DNA of 64,000 bases from Elusimicrobiales bacterium (GTDB taxonomy: Bacteria > Elusimicrobiota > Elusimicrobia > Elusimicrobiales > UBA9959). Positions 1-9,276 of this stretch are shown piece after piece; positions within the stretch are counted from its first letter, which is position 1, and each line of letters begins with the position of its first letter. Both the position numbers and the translations under genes were made by a program. The DNA lies in contig JAQTZB010000001.1 of assembly GCA_028688015.1 (NCBI GenBank), forward strand, positions 537,663 through 601,662, in the 5' to 3' direction. Under the pieces are notes generated by a model. It had not been told where the DNA came from. It was given only the letters and a program-made list of their open reading frames with translations, and did no database searches.

Positions 1-279
1 AACAATATCTCCAAGACCCGCAACGCCGAGACCGAGATCTCGTGCAAGACCTCCAAGGTGAAGGTGTTCGTGATCCCCACCGACGAGGAACGCGTGTTCG
101 TAGAGGACGTGGTGGGCCTGCTGAACGGTTCTTACGACATCCATACCCGCTTCGACTACACCTTCCAGCACGCCGGCTACCGCAACAAGCTGCGCGACGA
201 CGCCTTCGCCAAGCAGTGCGCGAAGAAGCCCGAGCTGGCCAAGGTGGCCGCTTCGCTGCCGGAAGGCGTAAAACCGTAA
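1..279 (+). CDS. ackA: Acetate kinase, C-terminal fragment (5' end outside window)
   Basis: The frame is open from base 1 to a TAA at 277-279, so only the last 92 residues are present. The stretch around S-K-V-K-V-F-V-I-P-T-D-E-E matches the conserved C-terminal end of acetate kinases, where S-K-V-x-V-x-V-I-P-T-N/D-E-E is typical. The enzyme converts acetyl phosphate and ADP to acetate and ATP in the cytoplasm. The tail continues about 60 residues past this motif, longer than the usual family end, and the extension is unexplained. A role in ATP formation fits the amino-acid fermentation genes further along. The K+ channel gene begins nine bases after the stop, so the two may share a transcript. 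A GTG at 58 is an internal codon, not the start. Confidence 0.8.
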   Translation, partial: NNISKTRNAETEISCKTSKVKVFVIPTDEERVFVEDVVGLLNGSYDIHTRFDYTFQHAGYRNKLRDDAFAKQCAKKPELAKVAASLPEGVKP

Positions 280-287
280 AGCCGCCC

Positions 288-1289
288 ATGCGGGACCTGA
301 AGAAAAAACTCCTGCATACCCTCGCGGTCCTGGTCGTGCTCTGCGCGGCCGGGACCGCGGGCTATGTGTTCATAGAGGGCTGGAATTTCCTGGACGGCCT
401 CTACATGACCATCATCACGCTGGCTACCATCGGGTACGGCGAGACCAACCCGCTGGATACCTCGGGCAGGATCTTCACGATCTTCCTGATCATCGGCGGC
501 ATCGGCGTGATGACCTATATCTTCACCAATATCGGGGAACTGCTGATGCAGGGCGGGCTTAGGGAAGCTTTCCGGAGGCTGAGAATGCAGGATAAAATTG
601 AAAAGTTAAGCGGGCATTTCATAGTATGCGGGGCTTCCAGGCCGGGCTTGAGCATCTGCGAGGAACTGTCGAAGACCAACCGCCCTTTCGTGCTGGTGGT
701 CCTCGAGGACGAGGAAGTAAAGAAATACATGAAGCAGGACTGGTGCGCCGTGGCCGGCGATGCGGCTTCCTGCGCCACGCTGGACGCCGCCGGCATAAAG
801 CGGGCGGCCGGCATCTTCTGCGCGCTGTCGAGCGACAAGGACAACGCCCTCGTGGCGCTGACCGCTCGCGGCTGCAACCAGCCGGTCAAGATCATCACCG
901 TGCAGAACGAACATGACGCCGAGATGCGGGACAAGCTGCTGCGGGCCGGCGCGGACATCGTGATAAACCCGTCGCATATCGGCGGGCTGCGCATGGCCTC
1001 AGAGATGGTGCGCCCCGCCACGGTGCAGTTTTTGGATTCAATGCTGCGCGGCCAGAAGTCCGGAGCGCGCTTCGAGGATATCGAGGCCGGCGCCGGCGCC
1101 GACGGGCGCGACCTGGCGGAGTTCAAGGGCGCCGATAGGAAGGGCGCGCTGGTGGTGGCCGTCCGTCAGCCCGGCGAGAACGCCTACGAGCTGAACCCGC
1201 TGCCCGGCCAGAAATTAAAAAAGGGCGACGTCCTGGTCGCCCTCGGCACTCCCGATCAGCTCAGGGAGCTTGCCGACCGGCTCGCCTGA
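288..1289 (+). CDS. Two-TM potassium channel with cytoplasmic RCK domains
   Basis: This is a 333-residue K+ channel subunit of the MthK/Kch type. A first membrane helix spans about residues 8-28. A pore loop carries the selectivity filter T-I-G-Y-G-E at 47-52, and a second helix spans about 62-86. A Rossmann-like RCK (TrkA-N) domain starts near residue 109, with the nucleotide-binding turn reading G-A-S-R-P-G, so the middle glycine of GxGxxG is a serine. A TrkA-C domain occupies the last 80 residues. Such channels conduct K+ and are gated by ligands bound to the RCK ring. I chose the ATG at 288, directly after the acetate kinase stop; the frame is open further upstream, but that part overlaps acetate kinase. 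The 3' end overlaps the convergent methyltransferase gene by 29 bp. Confidence 0.9.
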   Translation: MRDLKKKLLHTLAVLVVLCAAGTAGYVFIEGWNFLDGLYMTIITLATIGYGETNPLDTSGRIFTIFLIIGGIGVMTYIFTNIGELLMQGGLREAFRRLRMQDKIEKLSGHFIVCGASRPGLSICEELSKTNRPFVLVVLEDEEVKKYMKQDWCAVAGDAASCATLDAAGIKRAAGIFCALSSDKDNALVALTARGCNQPVKIITVQNEHDAEMRDKLLRAGADIVINPSHIGGLRMASEMVRPATVQFLDSMLRGQKSGARFEDIEAGAGADGRDLAEFKGADRKGALVVAVRQPGENAYELNPLPGQKLKKGDVLVALGTPDQLRELADRLA

Positions 1290-2052
1290 ACGGCGGCCTC
1301 CAAACCAGCACCGCCTTGCGCGCCAGCGTCCGCTGGCGCACCCTGCCTCCGTGCGTGAAGGGCCTGATCAGTCTCCTGGCGAGCCCTTCGTCCAGCCGGG
1401 CCCCGTTGACGGCCATGCTCACCGCCAGTTCCCGCAGCGTATCTCCCACTGAAGCCGTCTTGGTCCAGTTGTCGCGCACCCTGACCACGCGCGGGCGGCG
1501 CCCCAGGGCTTTGAGAAGGCGGAGCGTCCGCTCCTCGCCCTCCGGTGCCCTGTACTCCAGCCCGTGCGCGGCGTAGACCTTCTCCAGCAGGGCGTTGCGC
1601 CGCAGGCCGGCCCAGCCGATGTAGACGCACAGCGGGGCCGCGGCCTCCATCTTGAGGATATCCGCGCGGGTCTTCACCGCCGCGGTCATGGAGGCGAAAG
1701 CGATGTCGAAGCGCCCTTTTACCCTGGCCGCCGGCAGGCCGGCCCACTCGGCGCGCAGGCAGGGCGCGTTCTTTATTCCCCTGGCGCGCCGCTCGGTCCG
1801 GTAGACGGCCAGCATGGCCGCGGAGGAGTCCACTCCCAGCACGCTCGCGGCGGTCTTGGCCAGCGGCAGCGCGTAGACGCCTGTGCCGCAGCCTATGTCG
1901 AGCAATCGCCTCCCGGCGAAGTCGACGCCCAGGCCGGCCAGCAGCCGCAGCATGCGGCGGGTCTTGCCCGCGTTGGACCGCCCGAACGGCCTCGGATAGT
2001 TAGCCGCCCGGCTGTCCCAGTAGAGTTTCTCGTTCGCCCTTGTGCCTTTCAT
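1261..2052 (-). CDS. Class I SAM-dependent methyltransferase
   Basis: The protein has 263 residues. Motif I of Rossmann-fold methyltransferases is clear at residues 50-58 (L-L-D-I-G-C-G-T-G), followed by an acidic end of strand 2 (G-V-D-S-S). The first 30 residues include Y-W-D-S-R-A-A-N-Y, common in small-molecule methyltransferases. The substrate cannot be read from the sequence. I chose the ATG at 2052 because a purine-rich GAGGCGAGG lies just upstream; a TTG five codons earlier is also possible. The C-terminal third is very rich in Arg and Ala. The gene runs toward the K+ channel gene and overlaps its end, so the two are transcribed convergently. An AT-rich intergenic region separates it from the divergent sugar transporter operon. 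Confidence 0.8.
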   Translation of the reverse strand: MKGTRANEKLYWDSRAANYPRPFGRSNAGKTRRMLRLLAGLGVDFAGRRLLDIGCGTGVYALPLAKTAASVLGVDSSAAMLAVYRTERRARGIKNAPCLRAEWAGLPAARVKGRFDIAFASMTAAVKTRADILKMEAAAPLCVYIGWAGLRRNALLEKVYAAHGLEYRAPEGEERTLRLLKALGRRPRVVRVRDNWTKTASVGDTLRELAVSMAVNGARLDEGLARRLIRPFTHGGRVRQRTLARKAVLVWRPPFRRAGRQAP

Positions 2053-2069
2053 ATTGCCTCGCCTCAATT

Positions 2070-2075
2070 ATTATA
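2070..2075 (-). promoter_or_regulatory. Candidate -10 element for the methyltransferase gene
   Basis: The minus strand reads TATAAT here, 17 bases before the chosen ATG. It sits in the AT-rich 92-bp divergent region. The nearest -35-like hexamer, TTGAAG at 2095-2100, is 19 bp away, which is long, so this is only a candidate. Confidence 0.35.
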
Positions 2076-2144
2076 GTTTAATTTAAAAACGAGGCTTCAA
2101 CGATAAAATTCCTCGGTGAAAAATCAGCGATCAAAGAGGCAAGG

Positions 2145-3362
2145 GTGAAAAAAACATATCTCGTACCGTTGCTGCTGGCAACCCTGGCCGCCTGTTCCCG
2201 CCCGGCGGCCGACAACTCTAAAACCATAGTGGTCTGGGAGCAGGAAGACGCCCAGGTCGCCCCCTACATAGACTCCGTCTTCGCCGCCTTCAAGAAACTG
2301 CCCGGCAACGAGGGCATAGAGATCGTGCGCACCCATTACCAGACCGAGGACCTTCGCCAGCAGTTCCAGGCCGCGTCTCTCGCGGGCGTGCCCCCGGACC
2401 TGCTGCTGGGCCCCTCCGACACGGCCGGCCTTTACGCGATCTCCGGTTTCATCGTGCCGCTCGAGGGCATGTTCGATTTCTCCAGGTTCAACGGCCCGGT
2501 GGTGGAGGCGATCTCCCTCGACGGGCATATCTGGGGCGTGCCGGTCTCCAACGGCAACCACCTGATGATGTTCTACAACAAGCGGCTGGTGAAGACGGCC
2601 CCGAAAAACACCGACGAGCTGTTCGCCTACTGCGCCGGCGAGGCGAAGAAACTTAAACTGGAGCGCTGCATCGCCTTCGACATGGGCGAGCCGTTCTGGC
2701 TGATGCCGTGGCTGGGCGCTTTCGGCGGGTGGCCGATGGAAGGCAAGAAGCCGATGCTGGACACGCCGGAGATGCGGGCGACGCTGGAGTTCTACCTCGA
2801 CCTGAAGTACAATAAGAAGTTCGTGCCGATGGAATGCGACTATAACTGCATGGACTCCCTCTACAAGGAGAGCAAGGCCGCTTTTATCATCAACGGCGAT
2901 TGGGCCATCTCCGGCTACCAGAAGCACTTCGGCAAGGATTTCGGCCTGGCGGTGATCCCGAAGCTCTCCAAGACCGGCCTGTGGCCTTCGCCTATGGTCA
3001 GCGGCAAGTATTTCACCGTCAGCTCCGGCCTGAAGGCCGAGAAACTGGCGCTGGTGAAGCGGCTGCTGGAATTCTATACCTCGCGCGAGAACCAGATCAA
3101 GCAGTACCAGGCCCTCACCCGCCTGCCGGCCCTGAAGGAAGCGGGCCAGGCTAAAGAGATAACCTCCGACGAGGTTTCCAGGATCTCCCTGGAGCAGATC
3201 CTGAAAGGCCGCCCGATGCCCATGGCCATAGAGATGCGAGCGGTCTGGGACTCCGCCCGCAACTACATGGGCCTGGCCACCACCAAGAAGCTCTCCATCG
3301 AGGACGCGGTAAAGCGCATGCAGGAGAACACTGACAAGAAGATAGATGAGATGAACAGGTAA
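2145..3362 (+). CDS. Sugar ABC transporter substrate-binding lipoprotein
   Basis: This is a 405-residue extracellular solute-binding protein of family 1 (MalE/UgpB type). It starts with a lipoprotein signal: a hydrophobic stretch, then L-A-A-C with the lipidated cysteine at residue 17. The start is GTG at 2145, with GAGG at 2135-2138 as ribosome-binding site. The body shows the family's usual blocks, such as G-V-P-V-S-N-G-N near residue 130 and I-N-G-D-W-A-I in the second half. It should deliver a sugar or sugar-like ligand to the two permeases that follow at 2-bp spacing. Which sugar is bound cannot be told. It is the first gene of a complete four-gene importer operon. Confidence 0.88.
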   Translation: MKKTYLVPLLLATLAACSRPAADNSKTIVVWEQEDAQVAPYIDSVFAAFKKLPGNEGIEIVRTHYQTEDLRQQFQAASLAGVPPDLLLGPSDTAGLYAISGFIVPLEGMFDFSRFNGPVVEAISLDGHIWGVPVSNGNHLMMFYNKRLVKTAPKNTDELFAYCAGEAKKLKLERCIAFDMGEPFWLMPWLGAFGGWPMEGKKPMLDTPEMRATLEFYLDLKYNKKFVPMECDYNCMDSLYKESKAAFIINGDWAISGYQKHFGKDFGLAVIPKLSKTGLWPSPMVSGKYFTVSSGLKAEKLALVKRLLEFYTSRENQIKQYQALTRLPALKEAGQAKEITSDEVSRISLEQILKGRPMPMAIEMRAVWDSARNYMGLATTKKLSIEDAVKRMQENTDKKIDEMNR

Positions 3363-3364
3363 CC

Positions 3365-4552
3365 ATGGAAATCCTCCGCTCAATTTACGAGGTGGCCGGG
3401 TTCATAGTGCTGATCGCCCTGGGCGTAGCCGCACTGGAAGGGTACTTCTACTATCATTTCAAATACCACGACCGCCCCTGGTTCGTGCCGGTGGCTCTGG
3501 CGGCTTTCCCCGCCGCCGCGCTCGTCGCCGCCAGCGCCATAGCCGGCAGTTACGAATTTTCCCTATGGTTCTACTTCCTGCTGGCCGAGGCCCTGATCGC
3601 CGCCGCGTTCCGCTACGTGGTCAAGGGCCGGCATACGGTGCCGTACCTGCTGCTGGCCCCGGCCTTCGTCGGTCTGGCGCTGCTGCTGGTCTACCCCTTC
3701 GCGTTCGAGGTGTACCTCTCCTTTCACGACCTGAAGTTGAACACGATCATGATGTGGAAGAACACCGGCAAGATCCCCTTCGCCGGGCTCTCGCAGTACG
3801 TCAAGGTCTTCACCACGTCTCCGCTCTCCGAGGTCACGTTCTGGGCGCTGCTGGGCCGTACGCTGTTATGGACCTTCTCCAACGTTTTCTTTCACGTGCT
3901 GGGCGGCTTCGCGCTGGCCCTGCTGCTTAACAACGCCATCCGCTTCAAGGGCGCCTATCGCACGCTGCTGGTGATCCCTTGGGCCATGCCGCAGGTGGTG
4001 GCCGTTCTCGCGATGCGCGGCGAGTTCCACTCTCAGAACGGCTTCGTCAATATCGTCATCACCAAACTGCTGGCCGCGTTCCCCTTCCTGGCCTCGCTCG
4101 GAGTTGCCCCGGTGCAGTGGCTCAGCGACTACCCGCTGCTGACCTGCACGATCGTGAACATCTGGCTGGGCATTCCCTTCATGATGGTGGTGATCCTGGG
4201 CGGCCTCCAATCCATCTCCAGCTCTTACTACGACGCGGCCGATATAGACGGCGCCTCGTACCTCCAGAAGCTGCGCTTCATCACGGTGCCGCTGATTAAG
4301 CCCGTCCTGATGCCCGCCGTCACGCTGGGCACGGTGTGGACCTTTAATAATATCAACGTGATCTACCTGGTCACCGGCCAGGCCGGCGGCACCGAACAGG
4401 CCGACATCCTCGTGTCCGCGCTCTACAAGGCGGCCTTCACCTACAACCGCTACAGTTATTCCGCGGCCTTCGCCATCGTGGTGTTCGCGCTGCTGTTCTT
4501 TATCTCGGTCACCTACCTGCACGGTTTCGACGCGGCCAAGGAGGAGCGCTAA
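3365..4552 (+). CDS. Sugar ABC transporter permease (MalF type)
   Basis: The 395-residue protein is the first of two permease subunits. The MalF-like core begins near residue 88 (T-V-P-Y-L-L-L-A-P-A). Before it lie about three extra hydrophobic helices, so this subunit is longer than the usual 290-310 residues, as in enteric MalF. The cytoplasmic EAA loop that docks on the ATPase lies at about 288-312 and contains D-A-A-D-I-D-G-A-S and the downstream V-P-L-I-K-P. It starts two bases after the binding-protein stop and ends one base before the next permease start, which indicates translational coupling. It forms the import channel in the inner membrane together with the next gene. Confidence 0.88.
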   Translation: MEILRSIYEVAGFIVLIALGVAALEGYFYYHFKYHDRPWFVPVALAAFPAAALVAASAIAGSYEFSLWFYFLLAEALIAAAFRYVVKGRHTVPYLLLAPAFVGLALLLVYPFAFEVYLSFHDLKLNTIMMWKNTGKIPFAGLSQYVKVFTTSPLSEVTFWALLGRTLLWTFSNVFFHVLGGFALALLLNNAIRFKGAYRTLLVIPWAMPQVVAVLAMRGEFHSQNGFVNIVITKLLAAFPFLASLGVAPVQWLSDYPLLTCTIVNIWLGIPFMMVVILGGLQSISSSYYDAADIDGASYLQKLRFITVPLIKPVLMPAVTLGTVWTFNNINVIYLVTGQAGGTEQADILVSALYKAAFTYNRYSYSAAFAIVVFALLFFISVTYLHGFDAAKEER

Positions 4553-4553
4553 G

Positions 4554-5456
4554 ATGATAAAAAAAATATCGCTCTGGCTCTCCGGCCTGCGGGAGGACGC
4601 GGGCGCGGTGCTGCGCGACCCCATCCAGCGCGCGAAGTTCTTCAAATACCTGGCGATCCACGTCGTCATCATCGCGACGGCGGCCCTCTTCGTCTATCCC
4701 CTGCTGCGCATCTTCTCCGTCTCGCTGCGCCCAGGCGACAAGCTGTTCTCCACCGACCTGTCGCTCATCCCCGACGGGGCCACCTTCGTCGCGTACGCGA
4801 AGCTGCTCAAGGACACCATGTTCCTGCGCTGGCTCTGGAACTCGCTGCTGATCACGCTGGCCACCTCCTTCATCGGGGTGTCCCTGGCCTCCACGGCGGC
4901 TTACGCCTTCTCGCGCTTCCAGTTCCCGGGCAAGAAGGCCGGGCTGATCCTGCTGCTTTCGAGCCAGATGATCCCCGCCGGCATGCTGATCCTGCCGCTG
5001 TTCCTTATGATCATGAAGCTCAAGCTGATGAACACCTACCTCGGCATGATCATCGCCTACTCCGTCTCGTCCCTGCCGTTCAGCATCTGGATCCTGAAGG
5101 GCTACTACGACACCATCCCCCGCTCACTGGAGGAGGCCGCGCTCGTGGACGGCACCAGCCAGGTGGGCGCTTTCTGGCGCATCATCCTCCCCCTGTCCAC
5201 CCCGGCGCTAAGCATCGCCTTCCTGTTCAATTTCACCACGGCCTGGAACGAGTACCTGGTGGCGCGCGTGGTGCTGTTCAGCTCCCAGCAGTACACCTGG
5301 ACGCTCGGCCTCTTCGAGCTGCAGGGCCAGTACATCACCCAGTGGGGCATGTTCGCAGCCGGCTCGATGCTCGTCACCATCCCCGTTCTGTGCGTGTTTT
5401 TGTATTCTTCCAAGTGGCTGATCTCCGGCCTTACCCTCGGCAGCGTGAAAGGATAA
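4554..5456 (+). CDS. Sugar ABC transporter permease (MalG type)
   Basis: The second permease subunit has 300 residues, typical for the MalG family, with six predicted membrane helices. The EAA loop is visible at about 192-216 (L-E-E-A-A-L-V-D-G, then I-L-P-L-S-T-P). The N terminus is a cytoplasmic segment of about 30 residues before the first helix. The gene sits one base after the MalF-type permease and three bases before the ATPase. The protein should form the heterodimeric channel with the preceding subunit and import whatever the lipoprotein binds. Confidence 0.9.
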   Translation: MIKKISLWLSGLREDAGAVLRDPIQRAKFFKYLAIHVVIIATAALFVYPLLRIFSVSLRPGDKLFSTDLSLIPDGATFVAYAKLLKDTMFLRWLWNSLLITLATSFIGVSLASTAAYAFSRFQFPGKKAGLILLLSSQMIPAGMLILPLFLMIMKLKLMNTYLGMIIAYSVSSLPFSIWILKGYYDTIPRSLEEAALVDGTSQVGAFWRIILPLSTPALSIAFLFNFTTAWNEYLVARVVLFSSQQYTWTLGLFELQGQYITQWGMFAAGSMLVTIPVLCVFLYSSKWLISGLTLGSVKG

Positions 5457-5459
5457 CCT

Positions 5460-6557
<1,098 letters not shown>

Positions 6558-6560
6558 GGC

Positions 6561-6586
6561 AAAAGCTTTGCGGCTTTTAGTATAAT
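6561..6586 (+). promoter_or_regulatory. Weak hairpin and candidate -10 box before the ferredoxin gene
   Basis: Six bases (AAAAGC, 6561-6566) pair with GCTTTT (6573-6578). A TATAAT follows at 6581-6586. The hairpin may weakly end the sugar operon, and the TATAAT may start the ferredoxin transcript. No good -35 hexamer is seen at the normal distance. Confidence 0.35.
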
Positions 6587-6626
6587 TGAGTTGTCAGATT
6601 TTCGGCAAAAATAACGGAGGTATAAC

Positions 6627-6809
6627 ATGAAAGCTACCATAGACGCCGCTGCCTGCATAGGCTGCGGGCTTTGCGCCAACGACTGCCCTGAGGTTTTCGA
6701 GATGAACGGCGAGAAGGCCGTGTCCAAGGGCGCCGTGCCCGCCGGCAAGGAAGACGCCTGCAAGACCGCGGCGACCAACTGCCCCGTGCAGTGCATCAAG
6801 TGCGAATAG
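6627..6809 (+). CDS. Small [4Fe-4S] ferredoxin (Thermotoga-like)
   Basis: The 60-residue protein resembles the single-cluster ferredoxin of Thermotoga maritima in length and layout. By analogy Cys10, Cys13, Cys16 and Cys52 bind one [4Fe-4S] cluster, while Cys20 and Cys45 could form the disulfide seen in that protein. The protein ends in C-I-K-C-E, adding two cysteines (56 and 59) not expected in the family. It is a soluble low-potential electron carrier and a plausible partner of the oxidoreductase and hydrogenase encoded later in the window. A good ribosome-binding site (CGGAGGT) precedes the ATG. A strong terminator follows the gene, so it is probably transcribed alone. Confidence 0.88.
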   Translation: MKATIDAAACIGCGLCANDCPEVFEMNGEKAVSKGAVPAGKEDACKTAATNCPVQCIKCE

Positions 6810-6847
6810 ATTAGTCCTCTAAGCCGTCCCCACCGGGGGACGCACAG

Positions 6848-6893
6848 GCCCGCCTGGGTTTCTTAAAAAGGAATACAGGCGGGCTTTTATTTT
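6848..6893 (+). terminator. Intrinsic terminator after ferredoxin
   Basis: A perfect 9-bp stem (6848-6856 with 6876-6884) of G+C-rich sequence is followed by TTTTATTTT. This is a textbook rho-independent terminator on the plus strand. Confidence 0.85.
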
Positions 6894-6904
6894 ACGGAGC
6901 AGAA

Positions 6905-7858
6905 ATGAAGAACAACGCAGAGATGCTCAGGAAAAAGATCTGGGTGGTGAAGCTCTCGGTCGCCTCCAACACGGCTCTTGTCATTTTCAAGGTTATCGTG
7001 GGGTTCGCCATCGGTTCAGTTTCAGTTCTGTCGGAGGCGATACATTCCGGCATAGACCTGGTAGCGGCCCTGATCGCCTGGTTCGCGGTCCGCTCGGCCG
7101 GCAAGCCGGCCGACAAGGAGCACCGCTACGGGCACGGGAAATTCGAGAACGTATCGGGCTTCGTGGAGGCCCTGCTCATCTTCGGCGCCGCGGCCTGGAT
7201 AATCTACGAGGCGGCCCATAAACTGCGCAACCCGCAGCCTATAGGGACCATCGGCTGGGGTATCCTCGTCATGGCCCTGTCCTCTTTTGTTAATATGGCG
7301 GTCTCTTCCGCGCTCTTCAGGATCGGTAACGCTACCGATTCGGTGGCCATCAAGGCCGACGCCTGGCATCTGCGCACCGACGTTTACACCTCGCTGGGCG
7401 TAATGGCCGGGCTGGGGCTTATTTGGTTCTTCAGCTTCTTCTTCCACGACCATGACCTGCTCTGGATAGACCCCGTCGCGGCTATACTGGTGGCCCTGCT
7501 TATAATAAAAGCCGCCTATGACCTGACGGTGCAGTCCCTGGGAGACCTGCTGGACATTTCCCTGCCCGAGGCGGAAGCCGCCGAGATCGAAAAGGCCATC
7601 AAGTCCGAGCCGGGCGCAATCAGCTACAAGAACCTGCGCACGCGCAAGTCAGGCGCGGTAAAATTCGTGGATTTCGACCTGCTGGTGGACGGTTCCGTTA
7701 CCGTGGACGCCGCCCACGCCATCACCGACCGCATAACGGAAGCGCTGGAAGGCCGGCTGGGCACGGTCCACGCCACGATACATATAGAGCCCTGCAAGGG
7801 CGCCTGTCCCGAAGATTGCCTCCCCGCCTGCTCCTCGCCGGCGAAGAAAGCCTTATAA
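6905..7858 (+). CDS. Cation diffusion facilitator, zinc type, with Cys-rich tail
   Basis: The 317-residue membrane protein belongs to the CDF family, which exports divalent metals against protons. The TM2 metal site reads H-S-G-I-D and the TM5 site H-L-R-T-D. The H-x3-D form at both sites is typical of zinc-preferring members. The conserved H-R-Y-G-H-G-K loop follows TM2. A cytoplasmic ferredoxin-like domain occupies about residues 210-295. The last 21 residues hold four cysteines in perfectly even spacing (297, 301, 305, 309; C-x3-C-x3-C-x3-C), not a standard part of the family and suggestive of an added metal-binding site. The ATG at 6905 follows an ACGGAG ribosome-binding site. Confidence 0.88.
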   Translation: MKNNAEMLRKKIWVVKLSVASNTALVIFKVIVGFAIGSVSVLSEAIHSGIDLVAALIAWFAVRSAGKPADKEHRYGHGKFENVSGFVEALLIFGAAAWIIYEAAHKLRNPQPIGTIGWGILVMALSSFVNMAVSSALFRIGNATDSVAIKADAWHLRTDVYTSLGVMAGLGLIWFFSFFFHDHDLLWIDPVAAILVALLIIKAAYDLTVQSLGDLLDISLPEAEAAEIEKAIKSEPGAISYKNLRTRKSGAVKFVDFDLLVDGSVTVDAAHAITDRITEALEGRLGTVHATIHIEPCKGACPEDCLPACSSPAKKAL

Positions 7859-7863
7859 AAAAG

Positions 7864-7888
7864 AAAGGCCGGCTCCGAGCCGGCCTTT
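7864..7888. terminator. Bidirectional terminator between convergent genes
   Basis: A perfect 11-bp stem (7864-7874 with 7878-7888) with a 3-base loop is bounded by A and T runs. It lies between the ends of the CDF gene and the AmpG-like gene and can serve both strands. Confidence 0.8.
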
Positions 7889-7904
7889 CCATTGCGGCTG
7901 ACGC

Positions 7905-9173
7905 TCAGGCCGCTTTCGCCCCGTCCTTTATCTTCAGGAACGGGATCAGCAGCATGCCCGGGATGGTGGCGATGCAGACCGCTATGAAGAACTGCGGATA
8001 GCCCAGCACGGCCTGCAGTTTGCCGCTGACGAAGCCGGGCACCATCATGCCCAGGGCCATGATGCCGGTGGAGATGGCGAAATGGGCCGTCTTGTACTTC
8101 TCGCCGGTCAGCTGGATCATGTAGAACATGAAGGCCGTGGTGCCCAGGCCGTAGCCGAACTGCTCCACGGCCACCAGGGTGTAGATGAAGTCCGTCGGCA
8201 GGCCCTGGTGATAGGACATGTAGACATAGACCAGGTCCGGGGCGTTGAGCATGAAGGCCAGGGGCCAGATGGTGCGGCGCAGGCCGAACCTGGAGATGAT
8301 CCAGCCGCCCAGCAGGCCGCCTACTATAAGCGAGGCCAGGCCGATGGTGCCATAGGCCACGCCCACCTGGGAGGTGGTCAGCGCCATGCCGCCGGCCTCG
8401 GCCGTATCCAGCAGGAACGGGGCGGTCAGTTTGAGCAGCATCGCCTCGCCGAAGCGGTAAGTCAGGATGAACGCAAGGCCGATGCCGACGTTCTCCAGCT
8501 TGAAGTAGGCGGCGAAGATCTCGCCGAACTCGGCCAGCTGGCTGGCCTTGGCCTGGTCCGGCTTGTCGACGTCGGGGTAGGGCAGCCAGACCTTGTGGTA
8601 GACGAATAGCAGCCCCATGATGGCCGCGGCCAGCATCAGCACCGTGGTCCAGCTGTTCTGGATGTTGCCGGTGCTGGTCTCTATGCGGCCGGCAAGCATC
8701 ACCAGCACGCCCGAGCTGAACAGCATGGCGAGGCGGTAGCAGAAGGCCCTGATGCCTACGAAGAAAGCCTGTTTCTTGTCGTCCATCGACAGCATGTAGA
8801 AGCCGTCCACCGCTATGTCGTGCGTGGCCGACAGGAAGGCCACTCCCATGAAGCAGACCATGGAGACGTAGAGGAAATGCGGGGTCTTCAGGGACAGGGC
8901 CGCAGTAGCGATAGCCGCTGCCATCAGCGCCTGCGTCCAGGCGATCCAGCTGCGTTTGGTGGAGTACATGTCTATCAGCGGGCCCCACAGCATCTTAATG
9001 ACCCAGGGCAGGTACAGCCAACTGGTCCAGAAGGCTATCAGCGTGTTGGACACGCCCATCTTCTTGTAGATGATGACGGCCAGCGAGTTGACTATCATGT
9101 ACGGCAGGCCTTCGGCAAAGTAGGTGGTGGGCACGTAGGCCCAGGGGCTGCGGCTTTCTGCTTTGGGTATCAT
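7905..9173 (-). CDS. AmpG-like MFS transporter (PAT family)
   Basis: The 422-residue protein has about 12 predicted membrane helices. The N-terminal F-A-E-G-L-P-Y-M-I-V and the loop W-G-P-L-I-D-M-Y are hallmarks of the AmpG/PAT branch of the major facilitator superfamily. H-D-I-A-V-D-G in TM4 is also characteristic. Characterised AmpG imports muropeptides (anhydromuropeptides) for cell-wall recycling; other branch members carry acetyl-CoA or unknown ligands. No other wall-recycling gene lies nearby, so the substrate is open. A GGAGA ribosome-binding site lies eight bases before the ATG. The gene is transcribed divergently from the AspT-like carrier and convergently with the CDF gene. Confidence 0.78.
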   Translation of the reverse strand: MIPKAESRSPWAYVPTTYFAEGLPYMIVNSLAVIIYKKMGVSNTLIAFWTSWLYLPWVIKMLWGPLIDMYSTKRSWIAWTQALMAAAIATAALSLKTPHFLYVSMVCFMGVAFLSATHDIAVDGFYMLSMDDKKQAFFVGIRAFCYRLAMLFSSGVLVMLAGRIETSTGNIQNSWTTVLMLAAAIMGLLFVYHKVWLPYPDVDKPDQAKASQLAEFGEIFAAYFKLENVGIGLAFILTYRFGEAMLLKLTAPFLLDTAEAGGMALTTSQVGVAYGTIGLASLIVGGLLGGWIISRFGLRRTIWPLAFMLNAPDLVYVYMSYHQGLPTDFIYTLVAVEQFGYGLGTTAFMFYMIQLTGEKYKTAHFAISTGIMALGMMVPGFVSGKLQAVLGYPQFFIAVCIATIPGMLLIPFLKIKDGAKAA

Positions 9174-9264
9174 TTAAAGTCTCCTGACCGCTGAACTATC
9201 TTAATAATATGAAATTCACGCGGTTTATGGAAACCTGACGCCTGCGACGGGGGCGAGGATTTGA

Positions 9265-9270
9265 TAAAAT
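9265..9270 (+). promoter_or_regulatory. Candidate -10 box for a leaderless AspT-like mRNA
   Basis: TAAAAT at 9265-9270 ends six bases before the ATG at 9277. No ribosome-binding site lies in the last 15 bases before the ATG. If this is the -10 element, transcription would begin at or next to the start codon. Confidence 0.35.
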
Positions 9271-9276
9271 TATCCT

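Noticed and set aside
42-287. N-terminal extension of the K+ channel reading frame into the acetate kinase gene
   Set aside because: The extension is Arg- and Gly-rich and out of frame with a conserved acetate kinase end. The channel begins naturally at 288.
2124-3383. A 419-codon open frame on the minus strand opposite the sugar-binding lipoprotein gene
   Set aside because: The plus-strand gene has a clear lipobox and family blocks; the reverse frame is a composition artefact.
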